Assembly (NCBI GenBank): GCA_013003515.1
Contig: JABDIW010000201.1
Location: 1-29,088 of the forward strand
Length of the DNA stretch: 29,088 nucleotides
Direction: 5' to 3'
DNA from: Acidimicrobiia bacterium
GTDB lineage: Bacteria; Actinomycetota; Acidimicrobiia; Spongiisociales; UBA5794
Shown: positions 1 to 7,056 of the stretch, piece by piece
How the letters are laid out: every line of letters starts with the position of its first letter
Position numbering within the stretch: position 1 is the first letter of the stretch
Made by a program: the position numbers and the translations under genes
Notes under the pieces: model-generated
What the model was told of the DNA's origin: nothing
The model's input: only the letters and a program-made list of their open reading frames with translations
Databases searched by the model: none

Positions 1-1731
1 GTGTTGGGTAACGACCTCGACCCCGACGGCGCCGAACTCACCGCCATCCTCAACTCACCACCCACCTACGGCACCCTCACCCTCAACAGTGACGGGTCGT
101 TCACCTACACCCACGACGGACCCCACGGCACCCCAGACACGTTCTCCTACACCGCTTTCGACGGGATCCGCACCTCAGAACCCATCGACGTCACCATCGA
201 CGTCGCCCCCAACCTCAACCCCGTCGCCGTCGACGACGAAATCGAAATCAACGAAGACACCATCGCCTCCCTGCTGCCCCTCACCAACGACTACGACCCC
301 GACGGCGATCCCATCGCCATCACGGGCTACGAGGGAGTCGCCAACGGGACGGTGACCGTGGGGCCCAACGGATTCGTCTACACACCCGAACCGAACTGGC
401 ACGGCGTCGAGGTCCTCAACTACACCATCCAGGACGACCGAGGCGGCGCAGCCACCGCCTCCATCACCATCCGTGTCGCCGCAGGGAATGATGCTCCGGT
501 CGCCCCCGACATCAATCTGGCGATGGGGCCGGGGTCCGACCCTGCCCTCATCAACCCGCTTGGCGTGGCCAGCGACCCGGATGGCGACAGTCTCGACTTC
601 GTCCTCGGCTCACCCGAGCATGGGGTCCTGGGTCTGGGTGCGAACGGTCGGGTCTATACGCCAGAGGCCGGGTTCAACGGCACCGACGTGTTCACCTACT
701 CGGTCACGGACCCGTTTGGGGCCAGGGCGACCGGGACGATCACGATCACCGTCACGACGCCTGCTCTCGAGGACATCGGACTCAACCTCGTCGAGTTCGG
801 CCCGCCCGAGCAAGCAGGGGAGTCGACTGGTGCCGCCACCGACCTCGGTCTGCCGGGAATGCGACTTCTGGTCGGATCGGTCTTCGACACGTTCGACTCC
901 TTCAGGCTGCCCTTCCTGGTCCTCGCCCTGGCCTTCGGTCTCTCATTGATCCTCGGGCTCTCCGGAACCTTCATCCTCGGCTCGGGACCGGTGTTCCTCG
1001 CCGCAGTCGCACCGGGACGGGTCGCCGTGGTCGTCGCAGCATCCGGGGAGCGCATCCCCGTCCGCGACGAGCCAGGAGACAAGAACGACGTCATCCACTA
1101 CCTCGAACCGGGGGAGCGCAACCTGCATGCGACGGGTCGGCGCGCCCAGGTCGATGGCGAAATCTGGACCGAGATCGAGACGGACGACGGTAGGGGCTGG
1201 GTGACTGCGTCATTCCTCACCCGCCAGGTCAGCGACATGCGGTTCGGAGGCGCCGATGAGCCAGGGGAGCTGTTGAAGGTCCTCAACACCGTGCTGGGGA
1301 CCTCGGGCAACCTCGGCTTGATCGCCGGCGACCGCGGTCTTGCGGTGGCGCACTTCGCCCCACCCGAGACCTTCCCGACAGAAGACCTGCCTGACCTTCT
1401 TGGTTCCGAGAAGGTGTGGGCGTGGTGGGGTCGTACCGGGTCCATCCAGGACGAGGACGGAACGTTCGCAGAGATCGTTGCGGCGCCGCTCCTCGAGACC
1501 ATGGCCCGCTACGAGGCCAGAAACGAGCCTGCGGCTTCGGCACCTATCCCGATCGAACTGGTCAACTACCAGTCGATGGTCTACGCCGACCCGACAATCC
1601 CGGGCAAGGACGCCTGGAGGGTCTTCTTCGAGCTCGACCACGACGACAACTGGACGATCGCCGCCATCTGGCGCGAGGCACTTCCCAATCCCAACGCCGG
1701 TAACGGCACCCGTCGCCTGATCTCCGCCTGA
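1..1731 (+). CDS. Surface protein with tandem cadherin-like repeats, TM segment and SH3-like domain (5' partial)
   Basis: The window opens inside this gene. The first codon (GTG) is the Val of a repeat motif (V-L-G-N-D-x-D-P-D-G), not a start. Residues about 1-66, 67-160 and 161-252 are three tandem Ig/cadherin-like repeats of the type found in large bacterial adhesins, each with an N-D-x-D-P-D-G-D calcium-site-like motif and an F-x-Y-T strand. A linker is followed by one strongly hydrophobic stretch at about 300-337, then a bacterial SH3-like domain at about 340-408 (ending G-R-G-W-V-T-A) and an unrecognised C-terminal domain to 576. The expected topology is repeats outside and SH3 plus tail on the other face, which is odd because SH3b domains are usually extracellular. 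The gene ends with TGA. The family assignment is from repeat pattern only; the exact role (adhesion or envelope organisation) is unknown. Confidence 0.75.
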   Translation: MLGNDLDPDGAELTAILNSPPTYGTLTLNSDGSFTYTHDGPHGTPDTFSYTAFDGIRTSEPIDVTIDVAPNLNPVAVDDEIEINEDTIASLLPLTNDYDPDGDPIAITGYEGVANGTVTVGPNGFVYTPEPNWHGVEVLNYTIQDDRGGAATASITIRVAAGNDAPVAPDINLAMGPGSDPALINPLGVASDPDGDSLDFVLGSPEHGVLGLGANGRVYTPEAGFNGTDVFTYSVTDPFGARATGTITITVTTPALEDIGLNLVEFGPPEQAGESTGAATDLGLPGMRLLVGSVFDTFDSFRLPFLVLALAFGLSLILGLSGTFILGSGPVFLAAVAPGRVAVVVAASGERIPVRDEPGDKNDVIHYLEPGERNLHATGRRAQVDGEIWTEIETDDGRGWVTASFLTRQVSDMRFGGADEPGELLKVLNTVLGTSGNLGLIAGDRGLAVAHFAPPETFPTEDLPDLLGSEKVWAWWGRTGSIQDEDGTFAEIVAAPLLETMARYEARNEPAASAPIPIELVNYQSMVYADPTIPGKDAWRVFFELDHDDNWTIAAIWREALPNPNAGNGTRRLISA

Positions 1732-1758
1732 GTCGGCGAGGGCAGGCCTGCGGGCCAG

Positions 1759-1764
1759 TACCGT
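1759..1764 (+). promoter_or_regulatory. Putative -10 (TACCGT) of a leaderless gene
   Basis: TACCGT lies 7 nt before the GTG at 1772 with no Shine-Dalgarno between. This matches the TAnnnT-N6-8-start pattern seen at many genes in the window and favours 1772 over the earlier GTG at 1763, which would overlap the box. No convincing -35 was seen. Confidence 0.4.
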
Positions 1765-1771
1765 GCCGCCG

Positions 1772-2260
1772 GTGACCGCTGCTCTGATCATCGACTTCGA
1801 GCGCCTGCAGGCGACATCGGACGAGCTCGCCTCCGCCGTCGCCGCTGCCGAGGTGGCCGGGTTGTCGCCGATCATCGTGGTGGGGGCGGCCACCGACGCC
1901 GGCGACGCGGTGTGGACGCTCGAGGACGAGTCGAATGGGGACAACCCTCTCTCGGCCTTGCAGGCAGCGCTCGACCTTCTCGACCGGGAACGATCGGCCG
2001 ACTCCGTCGTGGTGATCGATGCCGCTCACGGGCCCACGCCGGACCACATTGCGGCTCTCATCGATCTGGGCTCCGACTCCTCGGTGGTGGCGACGAAGTA
2101 CCGATATGCGCGGGCGCTTCCCGCCTACCTCGGTTGGCAGGTGTGGCAGGCCGTCATGGCTCTCGACGAGACGCCGCTCTTCAGCTGGATCGACTCCCAT
2201 CCGAGTGCTGTTGGCGAGGTGTGGGTCGCCTCGGCACCCAGCAACGTCCGCACCCTGTGA
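1772..2260 (+). CDS. Degenerate MobA/MocA-like nucleotidyltransferase fold protein
   Basis: The 162-aa product has the layout of the NTP-transferase family of MobA/MocA: an N-terminal beta strand (T-A-A-L-I-I-D-F), a helix then A-G-L-S-P-I-I-V-V-G, an N-P-L-S-A-L-Q-A-A-L segment equivalent to the conserved N-x-G-x-x-x-S-L-x-A-G-L, and V-V-V-I-D-A-A-H-G in place of the usual L-x-D-x-P metal-site strand. The glycine-rich nucleotide loop (A-A-G-x-S-x-R-M-G-x-x-K) that normally follows the first strand is absent. A catalytic role is therefore doubtful, and it may be a divergent regulator or pseudoenzyme. Start chosen at GTG 1772 because of the leaderless promoter pattern; GTG 1763 is the alternative. 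It stands alone between the surface protein and the DUF4332 gene. Fold call is moderate, function unknown. Confidence 0.55.
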   Translation: MTAALIIDFERLQATSDELASAVAAAEVAGLSPIIVVGAATDAGDAVWTLEDESNGDNPLSALQAALDLLDRERSADSVVVIDAAHGPTPDHIAALIDLGSDSSVVATKYRYARALPAYLGWQVWQAVMALDETPLFSWIDSHPSAVGEVWVASAPSNVRTL

Positions 2261-2264
2261 TCCA

Positions 2265-2289
2265 CTGGAGAGAGCAAGCCTCCCTCCAG
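2265..2289 (+). terminator. Hairpin after the MobA-like gene
   Basis: CTGGAG (2265-2270) pairs with CTCCAG (2284-2289), and after one mismatch GAG (2272-2274) pairs with CTC (2280-2282) around a 5-nt loop. It lies just past the stop at 2260 but has no T tract, so it is a weak terminator candidate. TAACCT at 2290-2295 right behind it could be the -10 of the next gene. Confidence 0.35.
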
Positions 2290-2350
2290 TAACCTCACCG
2301 ACCGCGGCGGGGTACGGGCCGTCGCCGACGAAGGATCAGAGAGGGAGTTC

Positions 2351-2755
2351 ATGCCGACCATCGACGCCATCGAGGGGATTGGGCCGAAGAACGCAACCAA
2401 GCTCCGCAAGGCTCGGGTGCGAACCACCGAAGCGTTGCTGAAGCGTGGTGCGATGAAGAAAGGCCGCAGGGAGCTCGCCACGGCCACCGGGCTTCGCGAG
2501 AAGATGATTCTCGAGTGGGTGAACCGGGCCGACCTCATGCGGGTTCGCGGAGTTGGATCCGAGTACAGCGACCTCCTCGAGGCCACGGGAGTCGACACCG
2601 TGAAAGAGCTCCGCAACCGCAACCCGAAGAACCTCCTCGCTGCGATGGCTGCGATGAACGACAAGAAGCGGCTCGTTCGCCGCATGCCCACCGAAGCAAT
2701 GGTTGCGCAGTGGGTGTCCAGCGCCAAGGCGCTCACGCCCATCGTCAAATACTGA
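2351..2755 (+). CDS. DUF4332 helix-hairpin-helix protein
   Basis: A 134-aa protein with two helix-hairpin-helix units. The first is I-E-G-I-G-P-K-N-A-T-K-L at about residues 7-18; the second is V-R-G-V-G-S-E-Y-S-D-L-L at about 64-75 followed by G-V-D-T-V-K-E-L. This tandem arrangement is the DUF4332 pattern, related to DNA-binding HhH modules such as those in DNA polymerase lambda and topoisomerase V. It is basic, which agrees with nucleic acid binding. The ATG has a clear Shine-Dalgarno (GAGAGGGAG, about 2339-2346), so this gene is leadered, unlike many neighbours. It is transcribed alone and ends before a strong hairpin shared with the convergent gene. No enzymatic motif is visible and the cellular role is not established. 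Confidence 0.8.
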   Translation: MPTIDAIEGIGPKNATKLRKARVRTTEALLKRGAMKKGRRELATATGLREKMILEWVNRADLMRVRGVGSEYSDLLEATGVDTVKELRNRNPKNLLAAMAAMNDKKRLVRRMPTEAMVAQWVSSAKALTPIVKY

Positions 2756-2772
2756 TCGGCGTCCAGACGCGA

Positions 2773-2802
2773 CGAAGGCCCGGGGGATAGCCCGGGCCTT
2801 CG
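2773..2802. terminator. Bidirectional terminator hairpin between convergent genes
   Basis: A perfect 12-bp inverted repeat, CGAAGGCCCGGG (2773-2784) and CCCGGGCCTTCG (2791-2802), with a 6-nt loop. It sits midway between the DUF4332 gene (+) and the HbhA-like gene (-). There is no long T tract on either side, which is common in high-GC actinobacteria. Confidence 0.75.
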
Positions 2803-2833
2803 TGTTCAGGGGGTCACCGGAGGTGACCTGGTA

Positions 2834-3295
2834 CTACTTGCTGGCGCGTGCCGCCGGCTTGCGAGCTGCGGCCTTCTTTGCCGGAGCCTTCTTGGCGGGT
2901 GCCTTCTTGGCGACGGCCTTCTTGGCCGGTGCTTTCTTGGCGGGGGTGCTCACCCGAGCGGTCGTCGTCTCGGGTCGGGATGCCGCGAAGCTCTCGCGCC
3001 ACTCGGTCAACACGTCCTCGAGCCGATCGCGAAGCTTGTCCACGCGACCCTGGATCTGCTCGAGATCCACGCGATCGGAGATGCCTTCGACACGCTCGGA
3101 GATCTCCTCGATCACGTTGGTGTCCTGCATCTGCTTCGTGACCTTCTTGCCTTCGGCGGCGAAGTCGTTGTACTGCGAGCGGGCTTCCTTGGCCAGCTTG
3201 GTGCTGGTCTCGGTGATGAACCGCCCGGCAACCACCGGCGCGCCGACGAGAGCGAACATCGCCTTCTTGGCGACTTTGCGTTGCTCGGTCAACAT
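2834..3295 (-). CDS. HbhA-like protein with Lys/Ala/Pro-rich C-terminal tail
   Basis: A 153-aa protein. Residues about 10-30 are mildly hydrophobic, residues about 35-105 form a long charged helical, coiled-coil-like region (E-E-I-S-E-R-V-E-G-I-S-D-R-V-D), and the C-terminal 40 residues are PAKKA/AKKAP repeats. The order matches mycobacterial heparin-binding haemagglutinin HbhA (Rv0475), where the basic tail binds glycosaminoglycans; similar tails occur in histone H1-like nucleoid proteins and phasin-like proteins, so DNA or granule binding is an alternative. The gene context supports HbhA: it is translationally coupled (TGATG, one shared base) behind an XRE regulator similar to Rv0474, the gene next to hbhA in mycobacteria. 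No signal peptide is evident. The tail codons are repetitive and may vary in copy number between strains. Confidence 0.65.
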   Translation of the reverse strand: MLTEQRKVAKKAMFALVGAPVVAGRFITETSTKLAKEARSQYNDFAAEGKKVTKQMQDTNVIEEISERVEGISDRVDLEQIQGRVDKLRDRLEDVLTEWRESFAASRPETTTARVSTPAKKAPAKKAVAKKAPAKKAPAKKAAARKPAARASK

Positions 3296-3648
3296 CAGTT
3301 CTGTTCCTCCTTCGCCCCGGCGATGAAGCTTTCGTAGACCTCTGCCAGGGCATGCTTTTGTGTCTTTGTCAAGAGGGGGTCGCCCTCGATGGCCTCGACC
3401 ACCCCAATGCTCAACTCGGCTGCCTCGAGGAGGCCGGCCTTCTCATACAGCGATTCGGCCCGGATCGAGAGCCCCCGGGCGATCGACATGAGGATCTCTG
3501 CCGAGGGCTTACGGAGCCCTCGTTCGATCTGTGAGAGGTAGGGGTTCGAGATCCCCGCCGTCTCGGCCAGCTTCCGCAGCGACATGGCGCTGCGTTCCCG
3601 CTGTTCGCGGATGAACCCGCCGAGATCGGTCAGTGGTTGTCGAACCAT
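3295..3648 (-). CDS. XRE-family transcriptional regulator (Rv0474-like)
   Basis: A 117-aa protein with an N-terminal Cro/C1-type helix-turn-helix at about residues 10-66, including F-I-R-E-Q-R, S-L-R-K-L-A-E-T-A-G-I-S and Y-L-S-Q-I-E-R-G. The short C-terminal helical region contains E-G-D-P-L-L-T-K-T-Q-K. The frame is open further upstream, but the family begins at this Met, and a promoter ends 6 nt before it, so the mRNA is predicted to be leaderless. Its stop overlaps the start of the HbhA-like gene (TGATG), which suggests one two-gene transcript. Repeated GCTAA/TTAGC half-sites over its promoter suggest autoregulation (inference). Confidence 0.85.
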   Translation of the reverse strand: MVRQPLTDLGGFIREQRERSAMSLRKLAETAGISNPYLSQIERGLRKPSAEILMSIARGLSIRAESLYEKAGLLEAAELSIGVVEAIEGDPLLTKTQKHALAEVYESFIAGAKEEQN

Positions 3649-3654
3649 GTTCAC

Positions 3655-3701
3655 AGGATATCGCAGAGTGCTAACTATTGCAAGCGTTAGCTCATAGCTA
3701 A
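3655..3701 (-). promoter_or_regulatory. Leaderless promoter of the XRE gene overlapped by GCTAA/TTAGC half-sites
   Basis: On the minus strand -35 TTGCAA (3683-3678) and -10 TATCCT (3660-3655) are separated by exactly 17 bp, and the ATG follows 6 nt later. GCTAAC (3670-3675) lies in the spacer and GTTAGC (3686-3691) just upstream of the -35; a further GCTAA is at 3697-3701, making TTAGC-N5-GCTAA. This placement fits an operator for autorepression, probably by the encoded XRE protein (inference). Confidence 0.6.
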
Positions 3702-3747
3702 TCCACTGCTCTACGGGTACCGCGGAGGAAGCGGCCAGGTGGGTCGG

Positions 3748-3753
3748 TAGAGT
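3748..3753 (+). promoter_or_regulatory. Putative -10 (TAGAGT) for aroF-tyrA
   Basis: TAGAGT would place the transcript start near 3760, just before the Shine-Dalgarno GAGGGAG (3765-3771). The -35 region is weak. The aroF transcript would thus carry a short leader. Confidence 0.3.
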
Positions 3754-3804
3754 TCCGACAACTCGAGGGAGCGCCGCATGAGCCCCGCCAAGGGAGACGA
3801 ATCC

Positions 3805-4818
3805 ATGATCATCGTGATGAAGCCGGACGCCGTCACCGGTGACGTCGACAACGTCGTCGAGCGTCTGGCGGAGATCGGCGCCGAGGCCCACGTCTCCGTC
3901 GGCCAGGTGCAGACCGTCGTCGGCGCCATCGGCGATCGCGAGACGATTCAGCAGCTGCCGTGGGAAGCGTTCGCGGGAGTCGAACGCGCCGTACCGGTCC
4001 TCAAGCCCTACAAATTCGTCTCACGAGACTTCCATCCTGACGACACGGTCATCGATGTGGGAGGCGTCCCCATGGGAGGCGGCCACTTCGCGGCCATCGC
4101 CGGCCCGTGTGCCGTCGAGAGCCGGGATCAGTTGTTCACCGCCGCCGAGGCCGTCCACAAAGCCGGGGCAAAGATACTGAGAGGCGATGCCTTCAAGCCA
4201 CGGACGAGTCCGTACTCCTTCCAGGGACTCGAGGAAGAAGGACTGCAATACCTCTCCGAGGCCCGCGAGGAGTTCGGGATGCCGTTCGTCGCCGAGGTAC
4301 TCGATCCCCGCGACGTCGACCTCGTTGCCTCGTACGCCGACCTCATTCGTGTGGGGACCCGCAACATGGCGAACTTCACCCTGCTCAGCGAGCTCGGTCG
4401 ACAGCCGAAGCCGGTTCTCTTGAAGCGTGGGTTCACCGCCACCATCGAGGAGTGGCTGAACGCCGCCGAGTACATCTACAAAGAGGGCAACCACAGAGTC
4501 ATCCTGTGTGAGCGCGGGATCAGAACGTTCGAGACAGCAACCCGCAACACCCTCGACATCTCTGCGGTGCCCGTCGTCAAAGGGTTGTCTCACCTGCCGA
4601 TCATCGTCGACCCATCCCACTCCGGCGGACACCGTGAGCTGGTCGCTCCACTCACCCGCACCGCGGTCGTCGCCGGTGCCGACGGGTTCATGGTCGACGT
4701 CCACCACGCTCCCGAGACGGCACTCGTCGACGGAGCGCAGGCGATCCTCCCTGACGAGTTCTCGGCTCTCATGGACCAGGTGCGGGCGCTGGCGTCGGTC
4801 ATGAACCTCCAGTTGTGA
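3805..4818 (+). CDS. aroF: 3-deoxy-7-phosphoheptulonate (DAHP) synthase, type I-beta
   Basis: Condenses phosphoenolpyruvate and erythrose 4-phosphate, the first step of the shikimate pathway. The 337-aa product has an N-terminal ferredoxin-like regulatory domain (about residues 1-70, M-I-I-V-M-K-P-D) and a TIM barrel. Seen motifs include G-P-C-A-V-E-S with metal ligand Cys102, K-P-R-T-S-P-Y, L-L-K-R-G-F and D-P-S-H-S-G-G with His272; Asp309 is also present, while the Glu298 position is Asp. With the start at 3805 these numbers match those recalled for Thermotoga maritima DAHP synthase, supporting this start. An in-frame ATG at 3778, which has its own GAGGGAG, is the alternative. The gene overlaps tyrA by GTGA, so the pair is an operon. 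Feedback control by Tyr or Phe through the N-terminal domain is likely from the family. Confidence 0.95.
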   Translation: MIIVMKPDAVTGDVDNVVERLAEIGAEAHVSVGQVQTVVGAIGDRETIQQLPWEAFAGVERAVPVLKPYKFVSRDFHPDDTVIDVGGVPMGGGHFAAIAGPCAVESRDQLFTAAEAVHKAGAKILRGDAFKPRTSPYSFQGLEEEGLQYLSEAREEFGMPFVAEVLDPRDVDLVASYADLIRVGTRNMANFTLLSELGRQPKPVLLKRGFTATIEEWLNAAEYIYKEGNHRVILCERGIRTFETATRNTLDISAVPVVKGLSHLPIIVDPSHSGGHRELVAPLTRTAVVAGADGFMVDVHHAPETALVDGAQAILPDEFSALMDQVRALASVMNLQL

Positions 4819-5837
4819 CTCGACGAGTCTCCATCGTCGGAACCGGCCTGATCGGAGCGTCCGTTGGAGCAGGGCTTCGGGCCGACGGCTGGCACGTGAG
4901 CGGCTGGGATCCCAGCGCGGATTCCCTGGATCAAGCCGTCGCGATCGGTGCCCTGGACCAGACCCATGGCTCGCTACAGGCCGCAGTGGCAGACGATCCC
5001 GACCTCGTTGTCCTGGCCGCACCACCGCAGTCGGTCATCGATGTGCTGTCCGAGCTCTCAACGCCTGCTCTTGTCACCGATGTCGCCGGCGTGAAGGAGC
5101 CGGTGATCGCGGCGGCCTCCCACCTGGCGCGGTTCGTCGGTGGCCATCCCATGGCGGGGAGAGAGACGGTTGGGGCCGAGCACGCCTCGGCGGCGTTGTT
5201 CAGAGGAGCAACCTGGGTCGTCACGCCCGAAGCAGCGGACGAAGCCGATGTCGAGCTCGTGGAGTCGATGGTGCATGCCCTCGGAGCACGACCCGTCCGC
5301 ATGACCGCAGCCGAGCACGATCAGGCCGTCGCCCTCGTCAGTCATCTTCCGCAGGTCCTGGCCGTCACGCTGCTCGAATCTGCTCAGAGCACGAGCCACG
5401 CCCTCGATCTCGCTTCCGGCAGCTTCCGCGATTTGACCAGGGTGGCCTCGTCGGATCCATCCATGTGGAGCCAGCTCCTCTCCGCCAACCGGGGCGAGGT
5501 CGCCGCGCGGCTCCGCGCCTTTGGTCACCGGCTGGAGGCGCTGGCCGACACGGTGGGTGAAGCGGGTGCCATGGAAACACGGCTGGAGGCCGCCCGCGGC
5601 GTGCGGTCCGCCCTGGCACCGCCGGTCGTAGCCGTCGATGTCGCGTTGGCCGACGAGCCGGGCGAGCTGGCGAAGGTGGGGCGAGCTCTCGAGAACAGCA
5701 GCGTGGATGTACGCGATCTTCAGCTTCGGCACGGCCGTCACGGCGGCGGAGGTGTGCTGACGCTGTCGGTGAGACCTGGCGAGGCAGAGACCCTGATCGC
5801 CGCGCTCGTCTCTGTGGGCCTCGAGGTCCTCGCCTAG
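4815..5837 (+). CDS. tyrA: Prephenate dehydrogenase with C-terminal ACT domain
   Basis: Oxidative decarboxylation of prephenate (or arogenate) with NAD(P)+ on the way to tyrosine. The 340-aa product starts with a Rossmann dinucleotide motif, V-S-I-V-G-T-G-L-I-G-A-S-V, at about residues 5-17. It contains G-G-H-P-M-A-G-R-E at about 112-120 and the helical dimerisation domain with S-H-L-P-Q-V-L-A (catalytic-type His at about 177). Residues about 270-340 look like an ACT regulatory domain (V-A-L-A-D-E-P-G-E-L-A-K-V), so tyrosine feedback is probable. The GTG start shares four bases with the end of aroF. The stop shares the palindrome CTAG with the stop of the convergent amidohydrolase, so the two genes overlap tail to tail by 4 bp. 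Confidence 0.93.
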   Translation: MTRRVSIVGTGLIGASVGAGLRADGWHVSGWDPSADSLDQAVAIGALDQTHGSLQAAVADDPDLVVLAAPPQSVIDVLSELSTPALVTDVAGVKEPVIAAASHLARFVGGHPMAGRETVGAEHASAALFRGATWVVTPEAADEADVELVESMVHALGARPVRMTAAEHDQAVALVSHLPQVLAVTLLESAQSTSHALDLASGSFRDLTRVASSDPSMWSQLLSANRGEVAARLRAFGHRLEALADTVGEAGAMETRLEAARGVRSALAPPVVAVDVALADEPGELAKVGRALENSSVDVRDLQLRHGRHGGGGVLTLSVRPGEAETLIAALVSVGLEVLA

Positions 5838-7000
5838 CGCAGCAGGGAGCCGAGCACGGCCACCCCGCCGGCGATTCCGGCCTCGATGCACGCCTCGTCG
5901 ACGTCGAACGTTGCCGAGTGGAGATCGACACTGCGGCCGTTCATCGCAGACCCGAGGCGGATGAGGGCTCCGGGGACCTCCTCGAGGAACCATGAGAAGT
6001 CCTCCGACCCCAGGCTCTGATGGGTGTCAGCCACGGCGTCGGCACCCATGACCCGCCCGATCGCTTCGCCTGCAGAGGCGATGATCCGGGCGTCATTGAC
6101 CACCGGTGGGGAGCCCTGGACGTAGTCGACCTTGGCGGTCGCTCCATACGGCGCAACGAGGTGATGGATGAGTTTCTCGATGAGATCGGGGAGACGGCGC
6201 CACACGTCGAGCTCGAACAGGCGAATCGTCCCACCCACCGTGACGTGCGTGGGGATCACGTTCTCCACCCGACTCGATCCCTCGATGAGGCCGAACACGA
6301 GGGCTGCGGTATGGCGCGGGTCGATGTCCTGGCGCACCAGCACGGGGAGATCCGTGATGATGCGCGCTGCGACGTACACCAGATCCACGGTCTGGTGGGG
6401 CCGTGAGGTGTGACCGCCGGGCCCGTTGAGTGTGACCATGATCCGATCTGAGGCACCGGTGATCGCGCCAGTGCGGAGCCCGAACTGTCCCGCCGGCATG
6501 CTCGGGTCGACGTGATAGGCGATCACCGAATCGAGGCCCTTGGTGACACCTTCTTGGCGCATCTTCTGGGCGCCTCCGGGGATCACTTCCTCGGCCGGCT
6601 GGAAGAACACCCGGATGCCGCCCTCGATGGCACCGGTCGTGGCGAGCCGGTTCCAGGATGCGGCCAGGCCGGCCCCGATGGCGGCGTGCACGTCGTGACC
6701 GCACGCATGCATCACTCCCGGGTTGAGCGATCGGAAGGGCAGTTCGGTCTCCTCCTGGATGGGCAGCGCGTCGAGGTCGGCGCGGAACCCGACGGTCGGC
6801 TCACCGCCCACGTCGACGCTCAGGCCCATGCCGTCGCTGCGGACCGATGGGTCCAGGCCGTGACCGGCCAGGTACTCGGCAATGCGTTCGGTCGTCGCCT
6901 TCTCCGACCAGCCGACCTCCGGGTCCCGGTGAATGGCCCGGCGCAGGTCGACGGCAGATGGCGCGATCTCTGCCGCAATCGAAGGTATCGCGTCGCTCAT
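5834..7000 (-). CDS. M20D-family amidohydrolase (N-acyl-amino acid hydrolase type)
   Basis: A 388-aa zinc- or manganese-dependent peptidase/amidase of the IAA-amino acid hydrolase/hippurate hydrolase group, cytosolic with no signal peptide. Metal-site motifs are visible: M-H-A-C-G-H-D-V-H-A (about residues 98-107), F-Q-P-A-E-E (about 132-137), a His in A-Y-H-V-D-P, and L-G-S-E-D-F-S-W-F near the C-terminus. The central lid/dimerisation domain contains G-P-G-G-H-T-S-R-P-H. The length is normal for the family. The physiological substrate cannot be told from sequence; a role in N-acyl or N-acetyl amino acid turnover is likely. It is divergent from the ybdK-type gene with only 56 bp between, and both starts are preceded by a TAnnnT box rather than a Shine-Dalgarno. 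Confidence 0.9.
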   Translation of the reverse strand: MSDAIPSIAAEIAPSAVDLRRAIHRDPEVGWSEKATTERIAEYLAGHGLDPSVRSDGMGLSVDVGGEPTVGFRADLDALPIQEETELPFRSLNPGVMHACGHDVHAAIGAGLAASWNRLATTGAIEGGIRVFFQPAEEVIPGGAQKMRQEGVTKGLDSVIAYHVDPSMPAGQFGLRTGAITGASDRIMVTLNGPGGHTSRPHQTVDLVYVAARIITDLPVLVRQDIDPRHTAALVFGLIEGSSRVENVIPTHVTVGGTIRLFELDVWRRLPDLIEKLIHHLVAPYGATAKVDYVQGSPPVVNDARIIASAGEAIGRVMGADAVADTHQSLGSEDFSWFLEEVPGALIRLGSAMNGRSVDLHSATFDVDEACIEAGIAGGVAVLGSLLR

Positions 7001-7007
7001 CGGCGGG

Positions 7008-7013
7008 ATTGTA
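7008..7013 (-). promoter_or_regulatory. Putative -10 (TACAAT) of the leaderless amidohydrolase gene
   Basis: On the minus strand TACAAT is 7 nt before the ATG at 7000. No Shine-Dalgarno lies between them. A weak -35-like CTGCCA is about 17-18 bp upstream. Confidence 0.5.
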
Positions 7014-7044
7014 CGGGCCGCGACAACGCCTGGCAGGGCCGGTC

Positions 7045-7050
7045 TACTGT
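7045..7050 (+). promoter_or_regulatory. Putative -10 (TACTGT) of the leaderless ybdK-type gene
   Basis: TACTGT is 6 nt before the ATG at 7057, with no Shine-Dalgarno. This supports 7057 as the start rather than any upstream in-frame start. Confidence 0.5.
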
Positions 7051-7056
7051 TTGGTC

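Noticed and set aside
2703..3326. Plus-strand ORF opposite the HbhA-like gene
   Set aside because: The repeated AGAFLAGAFLA peptide is the antisense of the PAKKA-coding repeats.
3649..3891. N-terminal extension of the XRE regulator
   Set aside because: It is antisense to the aroF start region, and the promoter sits directly before ATG 3648.
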